From DAOTXN01 sp034435435 (GTDB lineage Bacteria; Chloroflexota; Anaerolineae; S140-20): DNA of 64,000 nucleotides. The notes under the pieces were generated by a model. The model did not search any database. It was not told the origin of the DNA and saw nothing but the letters and a program-made list of their open reading frames with translations. The stretch spans positions 19,066 to 83,065 of the forward strand of contig DAOTXN010000148.1 of the NCBI GenBank assembly GCA_034435435.1, in the 5' to 3' direction. The translations under genes were made by a program, and so were the position numbers. Below are positions 51,766 to 60,679 of the stretch, one piece after another; the first letter of the stretch is position 1, and each line of letters opens with the position of its first letter.

Positions 51766-54411
51766 ATGATTCACTTGGAGGATTTTCTTCAGGCCACCGG
51801 AGGCCGGCTGGCCGGCCCAGCCTACAACCAGTACTTTACCGACTTTTGCTTCGACTCGCGCCGCGTCGAGCCGGGGCAGCTTTTCCTGGCCGTCAAAACG
51901 GCCAAAGGCGACGGCCATGACCACATTTTCGAAGCCATCGCAGGCGGCGCGACCGGCGTGGTGTGCCAATTTTTGCCAGATCTGCAGGGCCGGCCAATCA
52001 CGTGCCTGATGGTCCCCGACACCGAAACCGCCCTGACCGCCTGGGCTGAATTTGTCTTGCACAAGACCGGCGTCCCCGTAGTGGGCATCACCGGCTCCAC
52101 CGGCAAAACCGGCACCCGCGAAGCCGTGGCCGCTGTGCTGGGGCGGCGCTATCACGTCTTTCAGAACCCGGCCAACTATAACGGGCGCTTCGGGTTGCCC
52201 ATCGCGCTGGGCCGCCTGACGCCCGAGCACGACATCGCCGTGCTGGAAATGGCCTGCGACAGCTTTGACGAAATCGCCGACCTGGCCCGGTTGACCCGGC
52301 CCTGGGCGGGCATCGTCACCGCGGTCAACCACGCGCACGTGGCCTATCTGGGGTCGCTGGAGGCCATTGCCGAGGAAAAGGGCCGCCTGATCGAGGCGCT
52401 GCGTCCGGCCGACTCGGGTGGATTGGCTGTGCTCAACTATGACGACCCCCACGTGCGCAAAATGCGCGAGCGCACTCCGGCGCGGGTGATGACCTACGGT
52501 TATAGCCCCGACGCGCACCTGGTCGCGTCGAACCCCAAGCCCGACCGGGAGGGGACGACCATGCTGGTCCACCTGGCCGGGCCGCAAGGTACCGGCTACA
52601 CCGGCTACCCTAACCGCGACCAGATTCGCATCGGTTTGCCTGGGCGACACCACGCCTATACCGCGCTGGCCGCCATCGCCGTCGGCATCACCTATCAGAT
52701 TCCGTGGGAGGAGATATTGGCGGCGTTGGAAGGCCTGCGCCCTATGCCGGGGCGCTTGAACCCGCTGCCGGGGCAGAACGGCAGCCTGATCCTGGACGAC
52801 AGTTACAGCGCCAGCCCGGCCTCGATGCTGGCGGCTCTGCAAACGCTGGACGACTTGGCCCAACGCGAGCGTCCCTACCGCAAGATGCGGCGGGTTGCCA
52901 TCCTGGGCGATATGGAGCAACTGGGCAGCTATGATCACGCGGGCCATTGCGAGGTGGGGCGGGCCGCCGTCCAACACGCCGACTTGCTCATCACTGTAGG
53001 CGAGCGAGCCGAGCAAATCGCCTGCGCCGCCCGCGAACAGAACAGACTGCCCGCCGACCACATCCTCATCACGTACAGCCCGACCGAGGCCGCCCGGCAT
53101 CTGGACGGACGGTTGACGCCCGACGACATTGTGCTGGTCAAGGGAGATGTGCAGGCGCGGCTGGAGCGAACGGCGCGGCTGTTGCTGGCCGACCCAGACC
53201 AGGATGCTCTGCGCCTGGCGCGGGCCGATGCCGTGTGGGAGCAGGTGCGCGTGCGTCAACCGGCTCGACCCACCTGGCTGGAAATCGACGTGGATGCCAT
53301 CGCCCACAACGTGCGCACGATCAAAGACATCGTCGGGCCGGAGGTGCGCGTGCTGGCAGTGTTGAAAGCCGACGCCTACGGCCACGGGACGGTCAAGGTG
53401 GCCCGCACGGCGCTGAACAACGGCGCGTCGTATTGCGGCGTGGCGTCGGTGAACGAGGCCGTGCAGTTACGGCAGGCCGGCATCACCGCCCCGGTGCTGG
53501 TGTTGGGCTATACGCCGGCCTGGCAAGCCCGCGAGGCGCTGCTGCACGACGTCACGATTACGCTGTACGACCTGGACGTGGCTCGCGCCTTTAGCCGGGC
53601 GGCCAGCGAGCTGCACGCAGAGGCCCGCGCTCACGTCAAAGTGGACAGCGGGATGGGGCGCCTGGGGCTGTTGCCCGCTCAGGTAGTGGATTTTGTGCGC
53701 GATGTGCGGGGGCTGCCCGGGCTGACGCTGGAGGGCATTTTCACCCATTTTTCGGTGTCTGACGACGCGAACCTGGATTACACGCGCTGGCAACTGGCCC
53801 GTTTTCAAGAGGTGCTGGCGCAGTTGCGGGCCAGGGGAGTCACGTTTCCGCTGGTTCACGCGGCCAACTCGGCTGCTTTGCTGCGCTTGCCTGAAAGTCG
53901 CTTTTCGATGGTGCGGCTGGGGCTGGCGATGTATGGCCTGGCCCCGTCGCCGGCAGTTCCGCTGCCCGCCGGAATGCGACGCGCCCTGGCCTGGAAGACG
54001 AGCGTGGCTCAGGTGAAAAAGCTGCCAGCGGGCAGTTATGTGAGCTACGGCAACACCTACCAGACCCAGGGCGAGGAGACGATCGCCGTCATTCCGGTGG
54101 GCTATGCCGATGGCTTTCGGCGCGCCCCGCAACACTGGGGCGAGGTGTTGGTGCGCGGGCGGCGAGCGCCCATCGTCGGGCGGGTGTGTATGGACCAGAC
54201 CATGATCCGGGTGGATCACGTCCCCGACGTGCGGGTAGGCGACGAGGTGGTGCTCATTGGCGGGCAGGGCGACGAGACGATCACTGCCGAAGAGGTGGCT
54301 GGGCGGTTGGGGACGATCAATTACGAGGTCGTGTCGGCCATTTTGGCGCGGGTGCCGCGCTCATTGCCGGAAAACGGCGGGGGCGGCCCGATAGGTTTTA
54401 GTGGTGATTAG
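51766..54411 (+). CDS. murF-alr: Fused MurF ligase-alanine racemase
   Basis: 881 residues from ATG 51766 (GAGGA 8 nt upstream). Residues 1-495 are MurF, which adds D-Ala-D-Ala to UDP-MurNAc-tripeptide: GITGSTGKTGTREAVAAVL P-loop, NPANYNGRFGLP, LDDSYSASPASMLAAL, ILGDMEQLG. Residues 505-870 are alanine racemase: PLP Lys534 in AVLKADAYGHG, VKVDSGMGRLG, SYGNTYQTQ with the catalytic Tyr, VCMDQTMIRVD. The racemase makes D-Ala, so the fusion joins supply and use of D-Ala in peptidoglycan synthesis. Such fusions are known in Bacteroidetes. Overlaps the convergent PIN gene by 14 nt. Confidence 0.95.
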   Translation: MIHLEDFLQATGGRLAGPAYNQYFTDFCFDSRRVEPGQLFLAVKTAKGDGHDHIFEAIAGGATGVVCQFLPDLQGRPITCLMVPDTETALTAWAEFVLHKTGVPVVGITGSTGKTGTREAVAAVLGRRYHVFQNPANYNGRFGLPIALGRLTPEHDIAVLEMACDSFDEIADLARLTRPWAGIVTAVNHAHVAYLGSLEAIAEEKGRLIEALRPADSGGLAVLNYDDPHVRKMRERTPARVMTYGYSPDAHLVASNPKPDREGTTMLVHLAGPQGTGYTGYPNRDQIRIGLPGRHHAYTALAAIAVGITYQIPWEEILAALEGLRPMPGRLNPLPGQNGSLILDDSYSASPASMLAALQTLDDLAQRERPYRKMRRVAILGDMEQLGSYDHAGHCEVGRAAVQHADLLITVGERAEQIACAAREQNRLPADHILITYSPTEAARHLDGRLTPDDIVLVKGDVQARLERTARLLLADPDQDALRLARADAVWEQVRVRQPARPTWLEIDVDAIAHNVRTIKDIVGPEVRVLAVLKADAYGHGTVKVARTALNNGASYCGVASVNEAVQLRQAGITAPVLVLGYTPAWQAREALLHDVTITLYDLDVARAFSRAASELHAEARAHVKVDSGMGRLGLLPAQVVDFVRDVRGLPGLTLEGIFTHFSVSDDANLDYTRWQLARFQEVLAQLRARGVTFPLVHAANSAALLRLPESRFSMVRLGLAMYGLAPSPAVPLPAGMRRALAWKTSVAQVKKLPAGSYVSYGNTYQTQGEETIAVIPVGYADGFRRAPQHWGEVLVRGRRAPIVGRVCMDQTMIRVDHVPDVRVGDEVVLIGGQGDETITAEEVAGRLGTINYEVVSAILARVPRSLPENGGGGPIGFSGD

Positions 54412-54853
54412 GGTTGTCTACAGCCAAGCCCTCGGCGGCAGCGGCGGCGAGTAGCCGGTCGTCGGCGCACACAAAGGTCAATCCTGCCTGGCCCGCCTCG
54501 ACCAGTCGCCGGTTGACGGCCAGCGCCGTCGCCAGATGTGCGGCGTCATAGGCGCGTAGAGGATGCTTTTCCAACAATGCATAGGCCGTATCTATGATTG
54601 CGTCATCAACTGAAATGAGATGGTACGTATCACGGCAATCATCTCGAAAGCGGCCCGATAGGCGGATATAGCTGTAATGGTCTACTGTGCCTTCCCGTGC
54701 GCGCCGATTCAGGGCGCTGGCAACCTCAATGATAAGTAACTGGGTTGTTACAATAACAGTGTCTCGCGTGAGCGTCCGTTTTAACCAGGTGCTACCGACC
54801 TCGTCTACATACAGTTTTAGCATTGCGCTGGTGTCCAAATAGCATGTTACCAT
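54398..54853 (-). CDS. PIN-domain toxin (VapC-like)
   Basis: 151 residues. PIN ribonuclease domain with acidic residues in YLDTSAMLKLY, LIIEVASAL, LRAYDAAHLATAL and FVCADDRLL. Overlaps the antitoxin gene by 7 nt (ATGGTAA), the usual antitoxin-first order. It likely cleaves RNA when freed from the antitoxin. Converges on murF-alr with a 14-nt overlap, so the two transcripts can pair at their ends. Confidence 0.9.
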   Translation of the reverse strand: MVTCYLDTSAMLKLYVDEVGSTWLKRTLTRDTVIVTTQLLIIEVASALNRRAREGTVDHYSYIRLSGRFRDDCRDTYHLISVDDAIIDTAYALLEKHPLRAYDAAHLATALAVNRRLVEAGQAGLTFVCADDRLLAAAAAEGLAVDNPNHH

Positions 54854-55164
54854 CGTTCCTCGCGTTCTTCGATGATGATCTCTGACAACGGTCGCCCCAC
54901 ACTGAACTTTTCGGCCAACTCGGCCAACTCGTCAGAAGACACGGGTGGTGATGTAGGTTCCCATTCCGGTTTGACCAGCAGACCTGAATCCTCCAAAATC
55001 TGCACTATCCGCTCCCGCTCGGTCTGTGGTGCGGACCGGGGTTGAACGACGATGCGTTCTTTTTCCTTTAGAACCTCGATGTCTTGCTCCAACCATTCGC
55101 GGATGGCGGCTCGCGGAATCAACAGGCCCTTGGAAGTCATTTTGGCCGTGATCGGAGTAGCCAT
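54847..55164 (-). CDS. AbrB/MazE-like antitoxin
   Basis: 105 residues from ATG 55164 (AAGGA 9 nt upstream). N-terminal swapped-hairpin DNA-binding domain (ITAKMTSKGLLIPRAAIREW, VVQPR) and an acidic C-terminus (SEIIIEEREERW) that should wrap the PIN toxin. Probably represses its own operon. Longer upstream frame lacks an SD and is rejected. Confidence 0.85.
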   Translation of the reverse strand: MATPITAKMTSKGLLIPRAAIREWLEQDIEVLKEKERIVVQPRSAPQTERERIVQILEDSGLLVKPEWEPTSPPVSSDELAELAEKFSVGRPLSEIIIEEREERW

Positions 55165-55228
55165 AACTTGTTTCCTTTCCGGCAGAGTTTTTTCGTCGCA
55201 AGTCATTGTAACACAGTCCCCACGCCCG

Positions 55229-56491
55229 TCAAACGAAATAGCTCTGACACGCCTCGTCAATCAGTTGGGGGGTGAGGTGGAGCGGGCTGCCCTCGTACTG
55301 GCACAGCGCGGTGACGGTGCGCAGGATGTCGCGCGGGTGCACTGACTGAAAGACGCGCCCCGGTTTGCGGTACCACTCTTGCAGCAGGTGCAAAAATGAT
55401 TCTTTGTGAAACGGGATGTTGAGCTGTTGGCAGTTGGTGACGAAAATCTGGTAGAACATACGCTCGTCGGGGCTGCCCACCTCGACTTTCATTTGAATCC
55501 GCCGCAGAAAGGCTTCATCTACTAACTCGTGCGGGTCCAAGTTGGTGCTGAACACGATGAACTCGCGAAAGGGCGCCTCGACCGTCTGTCCAGTGCGCAG
55601 GCGTAAAAAATCGATCCCCAGCTCCAGCGGGACGATCCAGCGGTTGAGCAAGTCGGCGGCAGGGACTTGCTGGCGTCCAAAGTCGTCGATGAGGAACATG
55701 CCGCCGTTGGCCTTGAGCTGCAGCGGCGCTTCGTAAAACTTGGCGATGGGGTCATAGCGCAGGTCCAGGCTCTCCAGCGCCAACTCACCGCCGACCATCA
55801 CGGTCGGGCGGCGAAAGTAGCCCCAGCGTTCGTCGATTTGACCGTCTCGGTGAGACGGGACAGGCTGGTGTACCAACGGGTCGTGAATCTGAATCAGTTG
55901 TCCGCCGGTCGTGAAGGCGTAGGGCAGCCAGATCGGGTCGGACCCGCCGATCAGGTCGGCGATGGCGCGGGCGATGGTGGTCTTGCCGTTGCCGGGCGAG
56001 CCGTAAATAAAAAGCGAGTTTCCGGCGTTTATGGCTGGACCGAGGCGGCGGTGAAAGTCGCTGGGCAGCACTAGGTGACTGAGCGCCTGCTGCATCTGCA
56101 CGGCGCTGATCTGGCGACGGCGAGCCTGGAGTAAGATGGCCTGTTTATACTTTTCCAGTGGCAGCGGAGCCGGACCGAGGTACTGGCTGCGTTCAAGGGC
56201 GTCGCGGGCGCGGGCGCGCCCGGCGTCGGTGAGTGAATACACGTAACTCATGCGCCCCATCCCCCCTGCTTTGGCTACTTCGACCAAGTGTTCCTTTTGC
56301 ATCCACTGCAACTGTTCGTCTGTTACCATTGACGACAGGCGTGTCACCTCGGTGAAACGGCCCACGCTCACGTGACCCTCGGTGAACAGCAGCCGCAACA
56401 TCAGATCGACGATGATGCCGCCGGGGATGCCGGTGTCCTCGAGTTTTTGACACGGCGCTAACAAATCATCCAGGCTTGGCTTTGAATCCAT
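55229..56491 (-). CDS. Winged-helix AAA ATPase
   Basis: 420 residues. N-terminal winged-helix-like part (about 28-100: VTRLSSMVTDEQLQWMQKEHL, YVYSLTDAGRARA), then an AAA+ ATPase: Walker A YGSPGNGKTT (163-172), Walker B GMFLIDDFGR (about 262-271), arginine-finger region DEAFLRRIQMKVEV. The C-terminal lid (PGRVFQSVHPRDILRTV) is typical of a family of predicted ATPases found beside pili or regulatory genes. 28 bp after the STAND-HEAT gene on the same strand, with its own GAGGTAAAA SD, so one operon. Function unknown. Confidence 0.82.
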   Translation of the reverse strand: MDSKPSLDDLLAPCQKLEDTGIPGGIIVDLMLRLLFTEGHVSVGRFTEVTRLSSMVTDEQLQWMQKEHLVEVAKAGGMGRMSYVYSLTDAGRARARDALERSQYLGPAPLPLEKYKQAILLQARRRQISAVQMQQALSHLVLPSDFHRRLGPAINAGNSLFIYGSPGNGKTTIARAIADLIGGSDPIWLPYAFTTGGQLIQIHDPLVHQPVPSHRDGQIDERWGYFRRPTVMVGGELALESLDLRYDPIAKFYEAPLQLKANGGMFLIDDFGRQQVPAADLLNRWIVPLELGIDFLRLRTGQTVEAPFREFIVFSTNLDPHELVDEAFLRRIQMKVEVGSPDERMFYQIFVTNCQQLNIPFHKESFLHLLQEWYRKPGRVFQSVHPRDILRTVTALCQYEGSPLHLTPQLIDEACQSYFV

Positions 56492-56499
56492 TTTTACCT

Positions 56500-56555
56500 C
56501 ACAGTTAGCTAACAGCTATCAGCTTTCAGGTTGACGGCTGATGGCTGACGGCTGC
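56500..56555. repeat. AGCTGATAGCTGACGGCTG-type repeat, partly translated
   Basis: AGCTAACAGCTATCAGC and GACGGCTGATGGCTGACGGC units. On the minus strand encodes the last residues (PSAISRQPES) and TGA of the STAND-HEAT protein. Confidence 0.75.
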
Positions 56556-59500
56556 ACATTGCCCACGCGGGAGGCCCATGCTTCGGCAAAGGGGCAATAC
56601 AGTTGCCGGTCCAGCGCGACCAGCGCTTGGGTGGCGATTTCGTTGTCTAGCGGATAGGCCACCACTAGTTCGGCCCAGGCTTGCAGGCCACGTACAGGAT
56701 CGAGGGCGGCGATGGTCGCGGCAGCGGCGTGGCGCGCCGTGGGATGGCGATCTTGGAGCATCTCGCGCAAGTAAGTAATGAGCCGTCGCCCCAATTGCCC
56801 GGCGACGCGCTGCAGGGCTGCCTGGGCCGCGTCACAAACGCTGGGATGTTCCTCGGTCAATAGATCACGCAAGAGCGGCAGGGCCTCCTGGCCCATCTGG
56901 ACGGCCATATCGGACAGGGCCTGGCTGGCGGCGCGTTGTATCTCTGGATTGGCATTTTGGAGCAACAAGCGTAGATCGGGCAGGCCGCGCGCTCTCGATT
57001 TTCCTAGCACGTGAGCCAGAGCTTGGCCTGCGGCGCACTGCACCGACACATCCTGGTCGTTCAGCATCTTGTGCAGTTCGGGCAGCGACACCCGCCCCAA
57101 ATCGCGCAGAACGCCGGCCAACGCCTGGCCGCCAGCCCGCCGCACCTCGGGATCTTCGCCTTCTTTGAGCAACACGCGCAGGTCGCGCAGTCCCGGTCGC
57201 CCCAGCTCGGCCAGCACCCGCGCCAGCGCCAGCCCGGCGGCCTGCCATACATCCCAGTTGGAGTCTTCCAGCATGGCCTGTAAGTCGGGGATGGCTTCGC
57301 GCCCGACCTGGGCCAACACTTCTTCGAGAGCCTGTCGCGCGGCCCGCCGCACCTCGGGATCGGGATCCTCGAGCATCTGGCGCAATTCGGGGATGGCCTC
57401 ACGGCCCTGTCCGGCCAACAGTTGGGTCAGTACTTGCGCAAAGGCTAGCCGCACCGGGCGGTCAGGGTTGTTCATCGTAGCACGCAGTTCGGCCAGGGCA
57501 TCAGGTCCGTGGGCCGCGAGCGCCTGAGCCAGGGCCTGGCCGGCCGCGTGGCGCACCTGGGCATCCCAGTCATTTAGCAGAGGGCGCAGATCGGAAATCG
57601 CGTCTGCGCCGTGCAGCAGTGCGATGGTCTGGAGCCGGGCCGCGCTGCGCACGTTGGGATCGTCGCTCTGGCTCAACTCGGCCAGGTGGGCTCTATCCTC
57701 GACGCTCATTGCGCCGATGATTTGCGTCAACGCCTCTCGGGCGGCGCCTTGCACATAGGGGTCGTCGTCCGACAAGAGTGCACGTAGCTCACTCAGGCGT
57801 TCTCGAGATCTCAACAGCACCTGATGTAGAGCGCCCCAAGCGGCGTTGAGCACATCCAGGTTGGGATCTTGGAGCATAAGGCGCAGGAAGGGGAGGTCGT
57901 CCCACGCGGCGACCTGGGCCAAAGTACGTTCGCCGATGAGACGTATCTCGGGTTGTGCATCGCGCAGGAGATTCGGTAAATCGGGGATCACGTCGCGCCC
58001 CACCTGGACGATGACGTCGACCAGGGCTTCGGCAGCCGATTGGCGCACGTCAGGGTCGGGAGCGTCGAGCAGGTAGCGCAGCATAAGGGCCTGGTCCCAG
58101 CCCATTTGGGAGATCAAGGCAGTCATAGCCCGCGCCGATGCCTGTTGCACGAGTTTGTCGTCGTCTGCGAGCAGTGCTTGCAGGGTCAGATAATCTTCCA
58201 GAGTCGCAGCGGCGGCCAGAGCCAACCCGCCAGCCCGGTGCAGTTCGGGCAGTGGAGATTGATGGGCCTGGGTCAAAAAGGGGCGCAAGCCGGCCCCAGG
58301 CACGCGCCGCAGCCAATACCAAGCCGGCCCGCGTTCCATCAGGCCGTTATACAGCAGCAGGCGCAGCTCGGTAGGGCTGGGCACGATGCGCGCTCGCCAT
58401 TGATACAGTTCGGCCATCACTTCGGGACGCATCATGACGGGACCTTGTTCCAGGGCAGCTGCACGTAGCGCCAGCGCCCCGCGCAAGCGCCGCAACTCGC
58501 GCTCCTGGTGCATGGTCTCGCGCTCGATCATCCCAGCCAGTAATTCGTGCACGATCTCGATTTGCTGAACGCCGCGCCAATCTTCGAGGATGCGGATTAG
58601 ATGAGCCGCGGACAGGTCGCCGAGTAGTTCGGACCAGTCGTCCTCGGTCAACTCGGCCTTGAGGCCGGTGCTATCCTGGAGCTGCCGCTCGGTCTGTTGG
58701 CCCAGGCGCGTGAGTGAAACCAGGATTTTTTCTGCGTCGGGGCGACGCACGTCAAAACGTTCCAATTGGCGGGTGAGATATTCGCTCAGGATACTTTGAA
58801 CGCCGCCCAGTTCTTCGTATACGACGACCGTCAACCGACCGTCATTGTGCTGGACTGCCTGGTAAAGCGTCTGGCCGACCATCTGGATTTGAAAAGGGTA
58901 AAGACCCGGCGATGCGTGAAGCGTAAAGCGCGAAGCGTCAAGCTCTTCTATGATCGTGGAAAGCACGTCGTCGTCGGCTAATGTGACATTGGCAGCTTTC
59001 AAATGGCTGCGCAAGAAAGAGATCGCGGCGTCGGGGGACCAGGGGCGCAGGTAAAAGCGAGGTGGGCCGCCGGCCGTGCCAAAGATGCACTGGAGCGGTG
59101 GACCGACGTCTGGCTCCGCGTCGCCCCGGTAGGCGATGAGCAAGCGCAGGTCGGGCCATTGGTGGGTCAACGCGCCTTCCAGGGCGCGATACAGGTCATC
59201 GGCAACGATGGGGTGGTTTTGGATGAGCTGTTCGAACTGGTCGAGAGCGACAAACAACCGTGTGTTGGGATGGCGCTGAGATAAGCGATCGAAGGCCGAT
59301 GTGAAGGTCGCGCCGGGGGGCGACGACTCGCCGACCAGCTCGTCGAGTAGACGGCGCGAAACTTGACCGGCGTCTTCCCCCTCGGCGTGACGCAGAGAAA
59401 GATAGACGCAGCGCCAACCGGCGGCGCGCCCGCGTGGGATCAGCCCGGCGCGGATGAGGGAGGTCTTGCCCACGCCTGCGTAGCCATTGAGCAAAACAAA

Positions 59501-59647
59501 GGGATAGTCCTCGATCAAGGCTTGCAGGTGTTCGGTTTCCGCCGCGCGTCCCGCAAACCAATCAGCGTCCGTTTCGGTGTAGGCATCCAAACCGATAAAG
59601 GCGCGTTCAATTGGCGGCAGGCGCAAGCTGTGGTCGGTTTGAGTCAT
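56519..59647 (-). CDS. STAND NTPase with C-terminal HEAT-repeat array
   Basis: 1042 residues from ATG 59647. N-terminal STAND-type P-loop ATPase: FIGLDAYTETDADWFAGRAAE lead-in, Walker A GYAGVGKTS (55-63), Walker B RLFVALDQFEQL, winged-helix arm to about 400. From about 455 to 1000 there are some fourteen HEAT-like repeats of about 39 residues (DPDPEVRRAARQALEEVLAQ, and similar). No nuclease, TIR or protease domain seen. STAND proteins oligomerise on ligand binding; HEAT repeats may be the sensor. Residues around 245 (DASRFTLHASPG) are encoded by a dispersed repeat. Operon with the AAA gene downstream. Confidence 0.85.
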   Translation of the reverse strand: MTQTDHSLRLPPIERAFIGLDAYTETDADWFAGRAAETEHLQALIEDYPFVLLNGYAGVGKTSLIRAGLIPRGRAAGWRCVYLSLRHAEGEDAGQVSRRLLDELVGESSPPGATFTSAFDRLSQRHPNTRLFVALDQFEQLIQNHPIVADDLYRALEGALTHQWPDLRLLIAYRGDAEPDVGPPLQCIFGTAGGPPRFYLRPWSPDAAISFLRSHLKAANVTLADDDVLSTIIEELDASRFTLHASPGLYPFQIQMVGQTLYQAVQHNDGRLTVVVYEELGGVQSILSEYLTRQLERFDVRRPDAEKILVSLTRLGQQTERQLQDSTGLKAELTEDDWSELLGDLSAAHLIRILEDWRGVQQIEIVHELLAGMIERETMHQERELRRLRGALALRAAALEQGPVMMRPEVMAELYQWRARIVPSPTELRLLLYNGLMERGPAWYWLRRVPGAGLRPFLTQAHQSPLPELHRAGGLALAAAATLEDYLTLQALLADDDKLVQQASARAMTALISQMGWDQALMLRYLLDAPDPDVRQSAAEALVDVIVQVGRDVIPDLPNLLRDAQPEIRLIGERTLAQVAAWDDLPFLRLMLQDPNLDVLNAAWGALHQVLLRSRERLSELRALLSDDDPYVQGAAREALTQIIGAMSVEDRAHLAELSQSDDPNVRSAARLQTIALLHGADAISDLRPLLNDWDAQVRHAAGQALAQALAAHGPDALAELRATMNNPDRPVRLAFAQVLTQLLAGQGREAIPELRQMLEDPDPEVRRAARQALEEVLAQVGREAIPDLQAMLEDSNWDVWQAAGLALARVLAELGRPGLRDLRVLLKEGEDPEVRRAGGQALAGVLRDLGRVSLPELHKMLNDQDVSVQCAAGQALAHVLGKSRARGLPDLRLLLQNANPEIQRAASQALSDMAVQMGQEALPLLRDLLTEEHPSVCDAAQAALQRVAGQLGRRLITYLREMLQDRHPTARHAAAATIAALDPVRGLQAWAELVVAYPLDNEIATQALVALDRQLYCPFAEAWASRVGNVQPSAISRQPES
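58908..58945. repeat. GTGAAGCGTAAAGCG repeat inside the STAND-HEAT gene
   Basis: GATGCGTGAAGCGTAAAGCG-type unit in frame within the ATPase arm; elsewhere the same family is intergenic. Confidence 0.65.
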
Positions 59648-59686
59648 GTTCCACCTGTGAGTGAGAGCGGGCAACTGTACAACTGT

Positions 59687-59715
59687 ATTCTAGAACGAGG
59701 GGAACGAAAAGTCAA
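59687..59715 (-). promoter_or_regulatory. Promoter of the STAND-HEAT operon
   Basis: On the minus strand TTGACT (59715-59710), 17-bp spacer, TAGAAT (59692-59687). Confidence 0.65.
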
Positions 59716-59718
59716 ATA

Positions 59719-59754
59719 CAAAAAAGCGCCCAGCGTTTTACGAGGCCGGGCGCT
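59719..59754 (-). terminator. Terminator of the LysM lipoprotein gene
   Basis: On the minus strand AGCGCCC (59754-59748) pairs with GGGCGCT (59731-59725), followed by a T-run. Overlaps nothing coding; just upstream of the STAND promoter. Confidence 0.85.
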
Positions 59755-59773
59755 TGAACGGGGCGTGAGTTGG

Positions 59774-60532
59774 TTACGGATTTGGAATGGCTAGGCGCTG
59801 GCCAACATAGATGGTGTACGGGTAGCTCAGATTGTTCGCTGCGGCCAGGCGGGTATACAACATGCCATACTTGAGCGCGACGCGGAATAGATTTTCGCCC
59901 GGTTGAACGACGTGATAAGTTGCGCCGCCAGAAGGCACTGCTGTGGGCGCTGGTGCGCCGCCAGTCGGAATTTTTAGCGTCTGGCCCACATAGATGACGC
60001 TAGGGTTGGTAATCCCGTTATAAGAAGCGAGCGCTTGATAGCTCAGACCGTACTTGAGGGCGATACGGAACAGGTTTTCGCCCGCCTGTACGGTGTGTGT
60101 GCCGCCTCCGCTAGACGACGATGGGGTCGCTGCGGGCGTCTGCGTGGGCTGTGTAGTCGTTTGAGGCGCTTGCGTTGGCGTCGGCCCGCTCGTCCCCGCT
60201 GGCGCCGTAGTGGGTGCGGAGGTCTGCGTCGGCCCTGGTTGCGCCGTAGCTCCGGTTGTGGCGGTCGGCCCGACCTCGGTGCTGACCGGTTGTGAGGTCG
60301 CCGCGGCCTGCGTCTCTTGCGCCGCCATCGCGTCGGCGGTCGCTTTTAGAGCCTGGTCGCCGGTCAAAGTCTCTGTGGGTGTGCTGGGCTGTGTTGTGGC
60401 GGCGGCGGCCGTCCCTTTGACGGCCGTGGGCGCTGGGGGCCCAGACGATTTGGAGCGTGTGCAACCGGCTACAAATACCAACGATAACGCCACGATAAGC
60501 AACGCCCAACTTGAACGCACATTCTGCCTCAT
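59774..60532 (-). CDS. LysM lipoprotein
   Basis: 252 residues from ATG 60532 (AGGAGG 6 nt upstream). Signal peptide with lipobox FVAGC (lipid Cys24), a long Thr/Ala/Pro/Gln linker (about 25-140) and two LysM domains (about 144-188 and 205-249: VQAGENLFRIALKYGLSYQA and VQPGENLFRVALKYGMLYTR). Surface-anchored peptidoglycan-binding protein; no catalytic domain. Confidence 0.9.
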   Translation of the reverse strand: MRQNVRSSWALLIVALSLVFVAGCTRSKSSGPPAPTAVKGTAAAATTQPSTPTETLTGDQALKATADAMAAQETQAAATSQPVSTEVGPTATTGATAQPGPTQTSAPTTAPAGTSGPTPTQAPQTTTQPTQTPAATPSSSSGGGTHTVQAGENLFRIALKYGLSYQALASYNGITNPSVIYVGQTLKIPTGGAPAPTAVPSGGATYHVVQPGENLFRVALKYGMLYTRLAAANNLSYPYTIYVGQRLAIPNP

Positions 60533-60598
60533 CGCAAGCCTCCTGTCATAGAACCCAGCCATTACCCGCGCCTCCGTGGGCGCGGCCAAAGCAGCTAT

Positions 60599-60627
60599 AT
60601 GTTACCATAAATGCAAAGCAGGGTCAA
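60599..60627 (-). promoter_or_regulatory. Promoter of the LysM lipoprotein gene
   Basis: On the minus strand TTGACC (60627-60622), 17-bp spacer, TAACAT (60604-60599). Confidence 0.6.
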
Positions 60628-60679
60628 GCCAGGTTGCGATTGTAGCTTACTTTCGACCATTGGCTTTCATGTCGCTGCG

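Noticed and set aside
51679..53385. 568-codon open frame antisense to murF-alr
   Set aside because: Product is rich in Gln/His/Arg/Gly with no family pattern; the opposite strand encodes well-conserved MurF and Alr motifs. A GC-content shadow.
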